Of a DNA stretch of 64,000 nt, positions 1-9,265 are shown one piece after another. Position 1 is the first letter of the stretch. Every line of letters begins with the position of its first letter. The DNA is from Rhodoferax sp. Its GTDB lineage: Bacteria > Pseudomonadota > Gammaproteobacteria > Burkholderiales > Burkholderiaceae_C. The notes beneath the pieces are model-generated. The model saw only the letters and a list, made by a program, of their open reading frames with translations. It was not told the DNA's origin and did not search any database. Location: positions 124,001-188,000 of the forward strand of contig NZ_JAAFIX010000001.1 in NCBI RefSeq assembly GCF_013297935.1. The letters run 5' to 3'. A program made the translations under genes and the position numbers.

Positions 1-190
1 AGAATCCTTCAACGATTTTGGTGTCCCGGGTCAGAGCCTCGTACCACCGGAGTGAGAAGCCCGTAAAGTTGGCATCTTGCCTGGTGCTGTTGAATGAAAA
101 CACCACCATGAACAGTAAAGGCATGTAGAGGAACGCATAGACCAGCGCCAACCAGGCTTTGCCAAAGTGTTTTTCAATCCAGGCTTTCAT
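1..190 (-). CDS. potI: Putrescine/spermidine ABC transporter permease PotI (5' end only)
   Basis: Only the first 63 codons lie in the window; the gene runs off the left edge. The visible N-terminus has a short cytoplasmic stretch (MKAWIEKHFGKAW) followed by a hydrophobic membrane helix and the motif SFNSTR, as in the second permease of PotFGHI/PotABCD importers. It follows potH on the same strand with only 8 bases between them, so the two are co-transcribed. It would form the inner-membrane channel with PotH. Identity is inferred from the start and from the neighbouring potH-potG-potF genes. Confidence 0.85.
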   Translation of the reverse strand, partial: MKAWIEKHFGKAWLALVYAFLYMPLLFMVVFSFNSTRQDANFTGFSLRWYEALTRDTKIVEGF

Positions 191-198
191 GAGAATCC

Positions 199-1116
199 TT
201 ATTGCTTGGGTTCAGCGGCTTCGCCGGTGTACCGGTAGTACAGGGCCAACGGCACCACAATGAGACCAATCATCACGACCGCCAATGCACTGGCGCGGGG
301 CCAGTTGTTGCTGGTAAACATTTCATCCCACACTACGCGCCCGATCATGATGTTTTCAGGCCCCCCGAGCAGCGATGGAATCACGAACTCGCCCACCGAA
401 GGAATAAACACCAGCATGAATCCCGCCACAATGCCGGCCTTAGACAGTGGCACAGTGACCAGCCAGAATGCCTTGAAGGGTGAGGTCCCCAAGTCGTAGG
501 CGGCTTCCAGCAAGCGGAAATCCATCTTCACCAGATTTGCGTACAGCGGCAGGATCATGAAGGGCAGATACACATAGGTCATGCCGACCAGCATCGACAC
601 ATTCGTGTACAGCAACTGCACAGGCTCTGAAGTCAGCCCGACGGCCATCATCAACTGGTTGATGACCCCTTGATCCGCCAAGATTCCTTTCCACGCATAG
701 ACACGCAAAAGAAACGATGTCCAAAACGGCAGCATCACCATCATGAGCAGCGCCGGGCGCACGCTGGGCTTGGCTCGCGCAATGAAATAGGCAAACGGAT
801 AGCCGATCAGCAAACACAACACCGCGGTGCACAGCGCATACCAAATCGAGCGCAAATACGCCTCGATGTACAGCGTCTGAAAGAGCGCCCCACCTTCCCC
901 GGTGCGGAAGATGGACCAGTAGTTCTCGTACTTCAGCTTCAGCAGCCCGGTGCCGGAATCCCAAATCGGCTTGAAGGGGTTGATGTCGTTGCCCATGTCC
1001 ACGAAACTGATGTAGACCAGAATGAGAAATGGCAACAAAAAGAAAATCAGCAGCCAACTGAATGGCACACCGATCACAAAGCGGCGACCCGGGGTAGGCA
1101 CAGTGTTGGTGGACAT
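199..1116 (-). CDS. potH: Putrescine/spermidine ABC transporter permease PotH
   Basis: Inner-membrane permease of a polyamine importer, 305 aa with about six hydrophobic segments. The EAA-type loop that contacts the ATPase is visible near residue 205 (LLEAAYDLGTS). The start at 1116 (MSTNTVPT) was preferred to an upstream in-frame start because it lies just after the potG stop and gives the usual PotH length. It sits between potG (8-base gap) and potI. Substrate specificity for putrescine rather than spermidine cannot be read directly, but the adjacent putrescine-degrading genes favour putrescine. Confidence 0.9.
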   Translation of the reverse strand: MSTNTVPTPGRRFVIGVPFSWLLIFFLLPFLILVYISFVDMGNDINPFKPIWDSGTGLLKLKYENYWSIFRTGEGGALFQTLYIEAYLRSIWYALCTAVLCLLIGYPFAYFIARAKPSVRPALLMMVMLPFWTSFLLRVYAWKGILADQGVINQLMMAVGLTSEPVQLLYTNVSMLVGMTYVYLPFMILPLYANLVKMDFRLLEAAYDLGTSPFKAFWLVTVPLSKAGIVAGFMLVFIPSVGEFVIPSLLGGPENIMIGRVVWDEMFTSNNWPRASALAVVMIGLIVVPLALYYRYTGEAAEPKQ

Positions 1117-1124
1117 AGCGAACC

Positions 1125-2225
1125 TCAATCCCGCAGCACGATTCCAGAACGATCGCCCCACCAGAAGTACACATCGTCTTCCCAAGTGATGTCACTCAGA
1201 TCCTGGCGCGAAGTATTGGCTTCTGTGATCTTGACCCGGGTGCCATCAGTTGCCACCACGATGAAGGTGTTGTAGGAGCCGAAATAGGCAATTTCTTTGA
1301 CCTTGCCGGTGAATACGTTGACGCCCACCGCCGGCTTGGTTTTACTGATCTCGATCTTCTCAGGGCGCACCGCGATACCCACAGGCATGTTGAGCGTGCC
1401 GCTCACGCCGTGGCCTACCTGGATTTCGCCAATACCGGTCACGGCGGCACAACGATCCACCTCGTCAACGCTCAGTCGCCCTTCAAACACGTTGACGTTT
1501 CCGATGAAGCCCGCCACGAAGCGATTGGCAGGATGCTCGTACACCTCTTCAGGGCTTCCCACCTGCAGGACCCGGCCTTTGCTCATGACCGCAATCCGGT
1601 TGGCCATGGTCATCGCCTCTTCCTGATCGTGGGTCACCATCACGCAAGTGACACCTACCTTCTCAATAATATTCACCAACTCAAACTGGGTCTGCTCCCG
1701 TAGCTTCTTATCAAGCGCACCCAATGGCTCATCCAGAAGCAAGAGCTTAGGACGCTTGGCCAGACTGCGCGCCAGTGCAACCCGTTGCTGTTGACCGCCG
1801 GAGAGCTGATGGGGTTTGCGTTTGGCATAGGCACCGAGCTGAACCAGATCCAACATTTCACCCACGCGCTGCTTGATTTCGTCTTTGGGCAACCCCTCCC
1901 GCTTCAGACCAAACGCGACGTTCTCCCAAATATCAAGATGCGGAAACAGCGCATAGCTCTGGAACATCATGTTGATCGGGCGGTCATAAGGCGCCAGTTT
2001 GGCAACGTCTTGCCCACCGAGCAATATGCGTCCCGATGTCGGTGACTCAAAACCGGCCAGCATACGCAGCAACGTAGATTTGCCACAACCGGAACTGCCC
2101 AAAAGCGCGAATATCTCGCCTTGCGCGATCGAGAGTGAGACCTCGTCGACCGCTACGGCTTCATCAAAACGCTTCACCAATTTTTCGGTGACCAGATATC
2201 CCACTTTGTCGGGTTGCACTGCCAT
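1125..2225 (-). CDS. potG: Polyamine ABC transporter ATP-binding protein PotG
   Basis: ATPase of the polyamine importer, 366 aa from the ATG at 2225 (MAVQPDKVGY); an upstream GTG-type extension of 11 codons is less likely. It shows Walker A (GSSGCGKST), the ABC signature LSGGQQQR, Walker B (LLLLDEPLGALD) and the switch His in VTHDQEEA, followed by a C-terminal TOBE-type regulatory domain (about residues 270-366). It lies between potF and potH. A hairpin with a T-run sits between potF and this gene, so its expression may be lower than that of the binding protein. Confidence 0.93.
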   Translation of the reverse strand: MAVQPDKVGYLVTEKLVKRFDEAVAVDEVSLSIAQGEIFALLGSSGCGKSTLLRMLAGFESPTSGRILLGGQDVAKLAPYDRPINMMFQSYALFPHLDIWENVAFGLKREGLPKDEIKQRVGEMLDLVQLGAYAKRKPHQLSGGQQQRVALARSLAKRPKLLLLDEPLGALDKKLREQTQFELVNIIEKVGVTCVMVTHDQEEAMTMANRIAVMSKGRVLQVGSPEEVYEHPANRFVAGFIGNVNVFEGRLSVDEVDRCAAVTGIGEIQVGHGVSGTLNMPVGIAVRPEKIEISKTKPAVGVNVFTGKVKEIAYFGSYNTFIVVATDGTRVKITEANTSRQDLSDITWEDDVYFWWGDRSGIVLRD

Positions 2226-2255
2226 GTGATTGACCTTGAATGATGTCGCTGAATA

Positions 2256-2293
2256 CAAAAAGGGCTGTTCATACCGGGGTACAAACAGCCCTT
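2256..2293 (-). terminator. Terminator-like hairpin between potF and potG
   Basis: On the minus strand a perfect 10-bp stem AAGGGCTGTT/AACAGCCCTT with a 14-base loop is followed by five Ts. It lies 20 bases downstream of the potF stop and about 30 bases upstream of the potG start. It therefore looks like an intra-operon attenuator, or a processing stem that stabilises potF mRNA. Confidence 0.7.
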
Positions 2294-2312
2294 GATGCGC
2301 TGGGTTCAGGGC

Positions 2313-3473
2313 TTACTTGCCTTTTTTGAACGCGTTGTAAGCATTCGCCATGGATTCACGCGCTTCATTGGTGAAGCTGCTTGGAGGGATCATTTTGGCG
2401 AAGTATTCGGCGTCCACGAAGATGCTCTTGTTGGCGGTCATCTCGGGATTGATCTTCTCGACCGATGCCTTGTTGCCGGTGTTGTAGTTCATCTCATTGG
2501 TCATGGATGCACCACTTTCGGCACGGAGGTAAAAGTCAATGAACGCGTGTGCATTGTTAGGATGCTTGGCGTCCTTGGTAAGGCCAATAGCATCGATGAA
2601 GATCAATGCACCGGTACTTGGCAACAAAGCTTCGATGACTTCTTTGGACCCGTTTTCTTTCGCACGACCCGCTGCAATGTTGATGTCGCCGGCCCAGCCG
2701 ATAGACACACAAGCCTTACCGCCTGCAATGTCGTCAATCATGGTGGAGCTGAACAAACGGACATCTTTACGCACCTTTGCCAACATGGCGCCGGCTTCCT
2801 TGTAGTCGTCTGCACTGTTGGAATACGCATCTTTACCGATGTAATGCAGCGCCACAGGCAAAATTTCAGTCGGGGAATCCAGGTAGGCGATACCGCAGGA
2901 TTTCAGCTTAGCGGTGTATTTGGGGTTGAACACCAGATCCCACGCGTTTTCCGGCATGGGCATGCCGCCCAGGGCTTTTTCTACTTTTGTTTTGTTGATA
3001 CCGACGGTGGTGAAGCTCCAAGCCCAAGGCACGAGGTGCTTGTTCTCAGGGTCAGCCTTGGTCATGGTAGCCATCAGCGCGGGGTCCAGGTTTGCAAGGT
3101 TTTTGATCTTGGACTTGTCCAGGGGCTGCAACAAACCACCCTCAATTTGCGGCTTGGCAAACACAGTGCCGGGGACCACGAGGTCATAGCCGGTATTGCC
3201 AGCCACCAATTTGGCATGCAGGGCTTCGTTGGTTTCGAAGGTGTCGTAGTTCACCTTGATACCGGTTTCCTTTTCAAAGGCCGCAATCATCCCCTCAGGA
3301 ATGTAATCAGGCCAGTTGTAAATATTGAGTACCTTCTCTTCAGTATTGACGGGCGCCGCCGGCGCGCTCGCTACAGCAGCAGGTGCCGCGGCGGCCGCAG
3401 GTGCCTCTTCTTTTTTACCGCAACCGGCCAGAACCAGCGCCGACAGCGCGAAGGTGCAAAGGTACTTTTTCAT
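2313..3473 (-). CDS. potF: Periplasmic polyamine-binding lipoprotein PotF
   Basis: Substrate-binding protein of the polyamine importer, 386 aa. The N-terminus is a lipoprotein signal with lipobox LAGC, Cys18 being the lipidation site, so the protein should be anchored in the membrane. An Ala/Pro-rich linker (about residues 24-45) precedes the mature type 2 periplasmic-binding fold, which begins near EKVLNIYNWPDYIPEG, a hallmark of PotD/PotF proteins. It is the first gene of the potFGHI run and is followed by a hairpin that probably makes it the best expressed. The lipid anchor differs from soluble E. coli PotF. Confidence 0.93.
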   Translation of the reverse strand: MKKYLCTFALSALVLAGCGKKEEAPAAAAAPAAVASAPAAPVNTEEKVLNIYNWPDYIPEGMIAAFEKETGIKVNYDTFETNEALHAKLVAGNTGYDLVVPGTVFAKPQIEGGLLQPLDKSKIKNLANLDPALMATMTKADPENKHLVPWAWSFTTVGINKTKVEKALGGMPMPENAWDLVFNPKYTAKLKSCGIAYLDSPTEILPVALHYIGKDAYSNSADDYKEAGAMLAKVRKDVRLFSSTMIDDIAGGKACVSIGWAGDINIAAGRAKENGSKEVIEALLPSTGALIFIDAIGLTKDAKHPNNAHAFIDFYLRAESGASMTNEMNYNTGNKASVEKINPEMTANKSIFVDAEYFAKMIPPSSFTNEARESMANAYNAFKKGK

Positions 3474-3565
3474 GGTGAGCGTATCCCCGTAGAAATGAAA
3501 ATATTGGACTACAAACTACAAGCCTGACACTAGCAATATTCAGACCAAAAAAGATTATAGAAGTG

Positions 3566-4960
3566 CTAAATCAATGCTTTGGCATTCAACTCCGCATGTG
3601 TCAAATCCAGCGATAAATAAATCAGACGCATCAATTCATCAATATCAGCGCGGGTCATCGTCAGAGGTGGGGCAATGATCATGCGGTCGCCCACCGCCCG
3701 CATCACCAACCCGCTGCGGAAACAGTGGGCGCGGCACACCATGCCCACGGCGTCGGCCTCTGCAAAACGCGTCCGGCGCTGCTTATCTTTGACCAGCACC
3801 AAGCCGGCTACAAACCCACATGTTTCTGCCGCGGTGACCAAGGGATGCTCGTTGAGCTCGGTAAAACGTTGGGCGAAATACGCTCCGATGTCGCCACGAA
3901 TTTTTTGCGGCAACTGTTCTTGCTCCATCAGGGCAATGTTGGCGAGTCCAACAGCACAGGCCACCGGGTGCCCGCTGTAGGTGTATCCATGGTTGAATTC
4001 CCCGCCCTGCTCTATCAAGACCTTGGCCACACGGTTACCCACCATTACTCCCCCCAAAGGGATGTAACCACTGGTGATCGCCTTGGCAAAGGTCACCAAA
4101 TCTGGCTTGTAGCCGAACTTCTCGTAGCCGAACCAATGCCCGAGGCGGCCGAAGGCACAAATGACTTCATCACTGATCAGCAAGATGCCGTATTTGTCGA
4201 CGATGCGCTGAATCTCCGGCCAATAACTGTCGGGCGGAATGATGACCCCGCCTGCCCCCTGCACCGGTTCAGCAATGAATGCCGCCACCTTGTCAGGTCC
4301 GACCGAAAGAATTTTCTCCTCCAGCCAACCCGCGGCCCGCACCCCGAACTCCAGCGCAGACTCTCCGGGCAAGCCGTTCTCAAAAAAATACGGTTGCCCG
4401 ATATGCGTGATGTTCGGAATGGGCAAATCACCCTGGGCGTGCATGCCACTCATTCCCCCCAGCGAGGCCCCTGCCATGGTGCTGCCGTGGTAGGCATTGA
4501 GTCGGCTGATGATGACTTTACGCTCGGGCTGACCCAACAAATCCCAGTAGCGGCGGACCATGCGCACGTTGGAGTCATTGCTCTCGCTGCCACTGGACGA
4601 ATAGAACACATGCTGAAAACTACGGTCACCGACATCCGGTGCCAGTGAAGCCAACTTGGCCGCCAGTTGCACCGCCGGCACATTGGTCGTTTGGAAGAAG
4701 CTGTTGTAGTAGGGCAGTGTCATCATTTGCTGATGAGCAGCATCGGCCAGCTCCCGCCTACCGTACCCCGCGTTGACACACCATAAGCCACTCATCCCAT
4801 CCAGGATTCGGTTGCCCTCCGAATCCCACACATAAATGCCCTCAGCATGGCTGATTACCCGGGCACCGCGGCTCTGCAGGTCTTTAAAGTCCGTAAATGG
4901 GTGCAGAAAGTGCGCGCTGTCCAGAGACTGGATCTGTGCAGTGTCGATAGAAATAGTCAT
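3566..4960 (-). CDS. Class III aminotransferase, putrescine:pyruvate aminotransferase-like (SpuC type)
   Basis: PLP-dependent omega-aminotransferase, 464 aa, normal length for the SpuC/omega-transaminase family. Visible motifs are the PLP-phosphate region SSGSESND, the Asp of ISDEVICAFGR and the Schiff-base lysine in TFAKAITSGYIPLGG. The family moves amino groups from diamines or omega-amino acids to pyruvate. Next to polyamine import and puuA/puuB genes, conversion of putrescine to 4-aminobutanal is the likely role. It is transcribed in the same direction as potF and the puuA-like gene, with gaps of 92 and 37 bases. A beta-alanine or GABA aminotransferase activity cannot be excluded. Confidence 0.85.
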   Translation of the reverse strand: MTISIDTAQIQSLDSAHFLHPFTDFKDLQSRGARVISHAEGIYVWDSEGNRILDGMSGLWCVNAGYGRRELADAAHQQMMTLPYYNSFFQTTNVPAVQLAAKLASLAPDVGDRSFQHVFYSSSGSESNDSNVRMVRRYWDLLGQPERKVIISRLNAYHGSTMAGASLGGMSGMHAQGDLPIPNITHIGQPYFFENGLPGESALEFGVRAAGWLEEKILSVGPDKVAAFIAEPVQGAGGVIIPPDSYWPEIQRIVDKYGILLISDEVICAFGRLGHWFGYEKFGYKPDLVTFAKAITSGYIPLGGVMVGNRVAKVLIEQGGEFNHGYTYSGHPVACAVGLANIALMEQEQLPQKIRGDIGAYFAQRFTELNEHPLVTAAETCGFVAGLVLVKDKQRRTRFAEADAVGMVCRAHCFRSGLVMRAVGDRMIIAPPLTMTRADIDELMRLIYLSLDLTHAELNAKALI

Positions 4961-4997
4961 GGCAAGTCAAAAAATGAATACGCAATCTCAGCGGGGC

Positions 4998-6365
4998 TTA
5001 CACATGGAGCAACAAGTGCTCTCGCTCCCAGGGTGAGATCACCTTCATGAACTCATCGAACTCCAACTCCTTGATTTCGGAGTACACGGTGACAAACTCT
5101 TTGCCCAGCACCTCGTGCAGATCGCTCTCTTTGCGCAACCAGTCCAAGGCCTCGCCCAGACTGCGCGGGAGCGCATAGGGCGAGAGGTAGGCATCCCCCC
5201 GCATTTCGGGCTTGGGCTTGATTTTGTTTTTCAAACCCAAGTAGCCGCAGGCCAAGGTCATGGCCATGGCCACATAGGGGTTGGCATCCGCCCCGATCAC
5301 CCGGTTCTCTACGCGACGGGCTGCAGGGGAAGAAATTGGCGAACGTATTCCCACGGTGCGGTTGTCATAACCCCACTCAATATTGATGGGCGCTGCCGTA
5401 TTGCGTGAGAGGCGCCGGTAGCTATTCACATAGGGGGCCACCAGAACCATGGCCGCCGGAATGTAGCGCTGCAGCCCCCCGATGTAGTGCATAAAAGCCT
5501 CGGAGGGGGTTCCATCCTCGTTGCTGAACACGTTTTTGCCGGACTCCATATGCACCAGACTCTGGTGTACGTGCATGGCACTGCCCGGCTCACCGGCAAT
5601 CGGCTTGGCCATAAAAGTGGCGTACATGTCGTGGCGCAACGCAGCTTCCCGCACCGTGCGCTTGAAGAAGAACACTTCATCGGCCAGGCCCAAGGGCTTG
5701 TTGTGGAAGAAATTAATCTCCATCTGGCCCGCACCCACTTCGTGGATCAAGGTATCTACGTTGAGCTCCATCTTGTCGGAGTAGTCGTAAATCTCTTCAA
5801 ACAAGGGGTCAAACTCGTTCACCGCGTCAATACTGTAGGCCTGACGCGAGGTCTCCGCCCGCCCGCTCCGCCCCACCGGCGCTCTGAGCAAGGTGTTGGG
5901 ATCAGTATTGCGGGCCGTGAGGTAAAACTCCAACTCGGGCGCCACGATGGGTTGCAAGCCCTCTGCTGCAAACAAATCGCAGACCCTGCGCAACACACTG
6001 CGGGGCGCAAATGGAACCAGCTTGCCCTCGTGGTCGAAACAGTCGTGAATGACCTGCGCAGTAGGGTCGGTAGCCCAGGGAACGATACGCACCGAAGAAG
6101 GATCCGGGCGCAACTGCATGTCTTTGTCGGTAGGGTCAATGACATCGTAGTACGGCCCGCTTTCAGGAAACTCGCCGGTAACCCCCATGGCCACAATCGC
6201 CTGGGGCAGTCGCATGCCACGGTCTTCGGTGAACTTTGCCCGGGGCAAAATTTTGCCGCGGGCGACCCCGGTCAAGTCAGGTACCAAACACTCTACCTCG
6301 GTGACCCGGCGCTCATTGAGCCATTGCTCCAGATCGTTGAAATTCATGTTTTTGTTTTCGGTCAT
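4998..6365 (-). CDS. puuA: Glutamine synthetase family protein, gamma-glutamylputrescine synthetase-like
   Basis: 455 aa with the glutamine synthetase fold. N-terminal beta-grasp region includes VECLVPDLTGVARGK. The catalytic domain shows the metal-binding Glu of HEVGAGQMEINF, the ATP/ammonia motif GSAMHVHQSL and the phosphate-binding RNTAAPINIEWG. Divergence from GlnA and the setting among polyamine genes point to ATP-dependent gamma-glutamylation of putrescine (PuuA, also called SpuI in pseudomonads). The start at 6365 (MTENKNMNF) is supported by an AAGGAG ribosome binding site 7 bases upstream. The MocR regulator gene diverges from it. Confidence 0.85.
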   Translation of the reverse strand: MTENKNMNFNDLEQWLNERRVTEVECLVPDLTGVARGKILPRAKFTEDRGMRLPQAIVAMGVTGEFPESGPYYDVIDPTDKDMQLRPDPSSVRIVPWATDPTAQVIHDCFDHEGKLVPFAPRSVLRRVCDLFAAEGLQPIVAPELEFYLTARNTDPNTLLRAPVGRSGRAETSRQAYSIDAVNEFDPLFEEIYDYSDKMELNVDTLIHEVGAGQMEINFFHNKPLGLADEVFFFKRTVREAALRHDMYATFMAKPIAGEPGSAMHVHQSLVHMESGKNVFSNEDGTPSEAFMHYIGGLQRYIPAAMVLVAPYVNSYRRLSRNTAAPINIEWGYDNRTVGIRSPISSPAARRVENRVIGADANPYVAMAMTLACGYLGLKNKIKPKPEMRGDAYLSPYALPRSLGEALDWLRKESDLHEVLGKEFVTVYSEIKELEFDEFMKVISPWEREHLLLHV

Positions 6366-6505
6366 TGTTTTCTCCTTGGTGTGCAGCATCGACATCATGC
6401 CTGCAGCACAACGCTTTGAACAAAATCATTCTGGTGCAGAATTGGCTGAAATCCGGAGCCATTTAAAAGGCTTCTATGGTGCCACTTTTACTCCACTGCC
6501 ATCCC

Positions 6506-7969
6506 ATGCTGTCCGAACTCATCCTCAGTGAAATGCACCAGCTCAGCAGCAAGGGGCAGATGCCACTGCACCGGCAGCTGTATGAGGCCCTGCGCAGGGC
6601 GGTACTCCAAGGCAAGCTCCATGCCGGAGACAAACTCCCCTCCAGCCGTGAACTCACGCAAGATCTGAACCTATCCCGCAACACGGTGGTCGCCGCCATC
6701 AACCAGTTGGTCACCGAGGGTTACCTAATCAGCCGGGTGGGTAGCGGGACCTATGTCAACGAGCAATCGCGACCTGCGCAGCGATCTCTGACCACCAGCA
6801 CCGACCAAGGCTCAGGCCTTTCCGTTCGGGGCATTGCGGTGTCGACCCAATACACCTCAGCCCAACTCGAAATACAACCCTTCACCCCTGGGGTGGCGGA
6901 CTTCAGCGCCTTCCCGGTCGCACTGTGGCAGCGCCTGCAAAACAAGCACTGGCGCATGACTTACCCCGACATGCTGGACTACTCCTACGGCGGTGGCCAC
7001 ACCCCGTTGCGGCGTGCGGTCGCGGACTATCTGCGGGTGTCGCGCAGTGTGCCCGTCGATATGGACCAGGTGCTCATCACCAACGGCACCCAGCAATCTC
7101 TGGACTTGTGCGCCCACATGCTCGCGGACCACGGGCAATGTGTCTGGATGGAAGACCCCGCCTACTGGGGCGCGGTGAAAGCATTCACCGCTTCAGGTCT
7201 TACGCTCCATCCGGTTGCCGTAGACCCGCACGGCATGGCGCCTTCTCTTGCCGACAACCAAAAGACACCACGCCTGATTTACACCACCCCCTCCCACCAG
7301 TACCCGACAGGGGCCGTCATGTCTCTTGCGCGCAGACAACAGCTGCTGGCACTGGGCCGGCAACACAACGCCTGGATACTCGAAGACGACTACGACAGCG
7401 AATTCCGCTTCAGTGGCCCGCCGCTTTCGTCTCTGGCGGGGCTCGATAGCAGTGGCCGGGTGATCTATCTGGGGTCGTTCTCCAAAGTCCTGTACCCGGG
7501 ACTGAAGCTGGGCTACTTGGTGGTTCCCAAAACGGTGGCCGCTGCCTTCAAGCAGGCGCACTATGACCTGAATCGCCCCGGGCAACTTCCACTCCAAGCA
7601 GCGTTGGCCGAATTCATCGAGTTGGGGCACTTTGCCGCCGCGCTCCGAAAAGCCCGCCAAAGCTACGCGCAACGCCGCAGGTGCCTGCTCGACGCGTTGC
7701 AACCCATCCTCGGACCCAAGGCCAGCATCAGTGGCGCAGAACAAGGCCTGCACCTGTGTCTGCAATTGCCCACCGTGCTGGACGATGCCGCGCTTGCAAG
7801 GCGTATCGGCCACGCAGGCATGGTGGTGCGCCCGCTCTCGGCCTACTGCCTCGCAAGACGCGACGCGAAAGGTCTGGTGATCGGCTACGGGTATGCCACG
7901 CTCCAAGACATCGCTCGCTGGGGACCCGAACTCGCCAGACTGGTGGCGGCGGCTATAAAAGATCTTTGA
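6506..7969 (+). CDS. MocR-type transcriptional regulator (GntR winged helix fused to aminotransferase domain)
   Basis: About 487 aa. Residues 1-80 form a GntR winged-helix domain (GDKLPSSRELTQDLNLSRNTV). After a linker, residues ~115-487 form a class I aminotransferase-like domain that keeps the PLP lysine region (YLGSFSKVLYPGLKLGY) and the NGTQQSLDL loop. Such proteins sense PLP adducts of amines and control nearby catabolic genes. It diverges from the puuA-like gene and converges with the oxidase gene with a 17-base overlap, so it is the likely regulator of the polyamine cluster. The start at 6506 matches the family N-terminus; an in-frame ATG at 6476 would add 10 residues. Confidence 0.88.
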   Translation: MLSELILSEMHQLSSKGQMPLHRQLYEALRRAVLQGKLHAGDKLPSSRELTQDLNLSRNTVVAAINQLVTEGYLISRVGSGTYVNEQSRPAQRSLTTSTDQGSGLSVRGIAVSTQYTSAQLEIQPFTPGVADFSAFPVALWQRLQNKHWRMTYPDMLDYSYGGGHTPLRRAVADYLRVSRSVPVDMDQVLITNGTQQSLDLCAHMLADHGQCVWMEDPAYWGAVKAFTASGLTLHPVAVDPHGMAPSLADNQKTPRLIYTTPSHQYPTGAVMSLARRQQLLALGRQHNAWILEDDYDSEFRFSGPPLSSLAGLDSSGRVIYLGSFSKVLYPGLKLGYLVVPKTVAAAFKQAHYDLNRPGQLPLQAALAEFIELGHFAAALRKARQSYAQRRRCLLDALQPILGPKASISGAEQGLHLCLQLPTVLDDAALARRIGHAGMVVRPLSAYCLARRDAKGLVIGYGYATLQDIARWGPELARLVAAAIKDL

Positions 7970-9257
7970 GCTGGTGGTAAGCCATGCCAAGCACAAGGCT
8001 GGGGGTGCGCAACCACCGCCCTCCGGGAAAGCTCCGGTGCTGCATGCGCGCAAACACATCCAGGCGCTCGGCCTGCCCTGCAATGGCTTGCGCTACCAAT
8101 CGACCGGCTAAACCCGTCAATGCAACCCCGTGGCCACTAAATCCCTGCAGGTAGTACACGTTGCCACCGATCCGGCCGAAGTCGGGTGCGCGGTTCATGG
8201 TGATGTCGACAAAACCACCCCACACATACTCCAGTCGGGTTTTCGCCAGCTGCGGAAACACCCTGCACATGCGACGGTGCATGGTGTCTGACAGATGACG
8301 GGGCGTTGCCGTGGAATAGCTCACGCCGCCCCCAAACAACAACCTTTGGTCGGCACTCCTGCGGAAATAGTCCACCGCAAAATTGTTATCACACACCGCA
8401 GAATTGCCCGGAAGCAAGCTGGCGGCAAAGGCATCCCCCAAGGGCTCAGTCCCCACCACATAGGTCCCGACCGGCATGATGCGACTACTGAGCTCGGGGG
8501 CTACTTGCGGCCCCCACTCAGGCAAAGCACAGTTGCCGGCCAGCACCGCAAAGTTCGCTCGCACAGTACCGTTGGCAGTCTGTGCCGTGACGGTAGCCCC
8601 GCGCTGCAACCCGGTCACCGCGGAGTGCTCAAACACCTGCACCCCAGCCGCCTGCGCAGCAGCCAATAGGCCAAGCACGTATTTCAAAGGGTGCAAATGC
8701 CCGGAAACCGGCTCCCAGGTCGCGCCGAGATAGTGCGCACTTTGAATCTGGGTTTGCAAATCCGCGCCTTGCAGCCAACGGGTAGAGAACCCGTAGTCCC
8801 GCTCTAAGGCTTCGGCGTCGGCCTGCAGTGCCCTCACCTTGCGGGGACTGTCCGCCACCGTGAGATAGCCTGTGGCCAGATCGCAAACAATGCGGTGCTC
8901 GAACACCCGCTCCTTGAGCAAAGCGACTGCCTCCAGCGACATGTCCCACACCCTTCGGGACATGGCATGACCACCTTGGGCTTCAAATGGCGCCTGACCG
9001 CTGGCCACGCCCACGATAAATTGACCGCCGTTGCGCCCGGAAGCTCCACTACCGACGCGGTCCGCCTCCAACAGCGCCACGGAGTAACCGGCCTTGCGCA
9101 AATCCAGCGCGCAACACAAACCGGCAAAACCCCCACCTATCACGACGACATCGGCATGGTGAGAACCAGCCAACGCAGGCAAGGCAGCAGCGCGCTGTGC
9201 GCTGGCCTCGTAATAGCTATGGCGATTGAGCTGGGTGTCTGACTGCAGCAAAGACAT
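7953..9257 (-). CDS. puuB: FAD-dependent amine oxidoreductase, gamma-glutamylputrescine oxidase-like (PuuB)
   Basis: 434 aa DAO-family flavoprotein. The FAD-binding Rossmann motif is VVVIGGGFAGLCCALDLRKAG near residue 37 and a second dinucleotide contact is SGRNGGQF; the C-terminal part has YYLQGFSGHGVALTG, typical of PuuB/OrdL proteins. The family oxidises gamma-glutamyl-putrescine to the aldehyde with release of ammonia and H2O2. The ATG at 9257 fits the family length and lies 8 bases from the upstream agmatinase stop, which indicates an operon. The 3' end overlaps the convergent MocR gene by 17 bases. Confidence 0.87.
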   Translation of the reverse strand: MSLLQSDTQLNRHSYYEASAQRAAALPALAGSHHADVVVIGGGFAGLCCALDLRKAGYSVALLEADRVGSGASGRNGGQFIVGVASGQAPFEAQGGHAMSRRVWDMSLEAVALLKERVFEHRIVCDLATGYLTVADSPRKVRALQADAEALERDYGFSTRWLQGADLQTQIQSAHYLGATWEPVSGHLHPLKYVLGLLAAAQAAGVQVFEHSAVTGLQRGATVTAQTANGTVRANFAVLAGNCALPEWGPQVAPELSSRIMPVGTYVVGTEPLGDAFAASLLPGNSAVCDNNFAVDYFRRSADQRLLFGGGVSYSTATPRHLSDTMHRRMCRVFPQLAKTRLEYVWGGFVDITMNRAPDFGRIGGNVYYLQGFSGHGVALTGLAGRLVAQAIAGQAERLDVFARMQHRSFPGGRWLRTPSLVLGMAYHQLKDLL

Positions 9258-9265
9258 GGCAAGCG

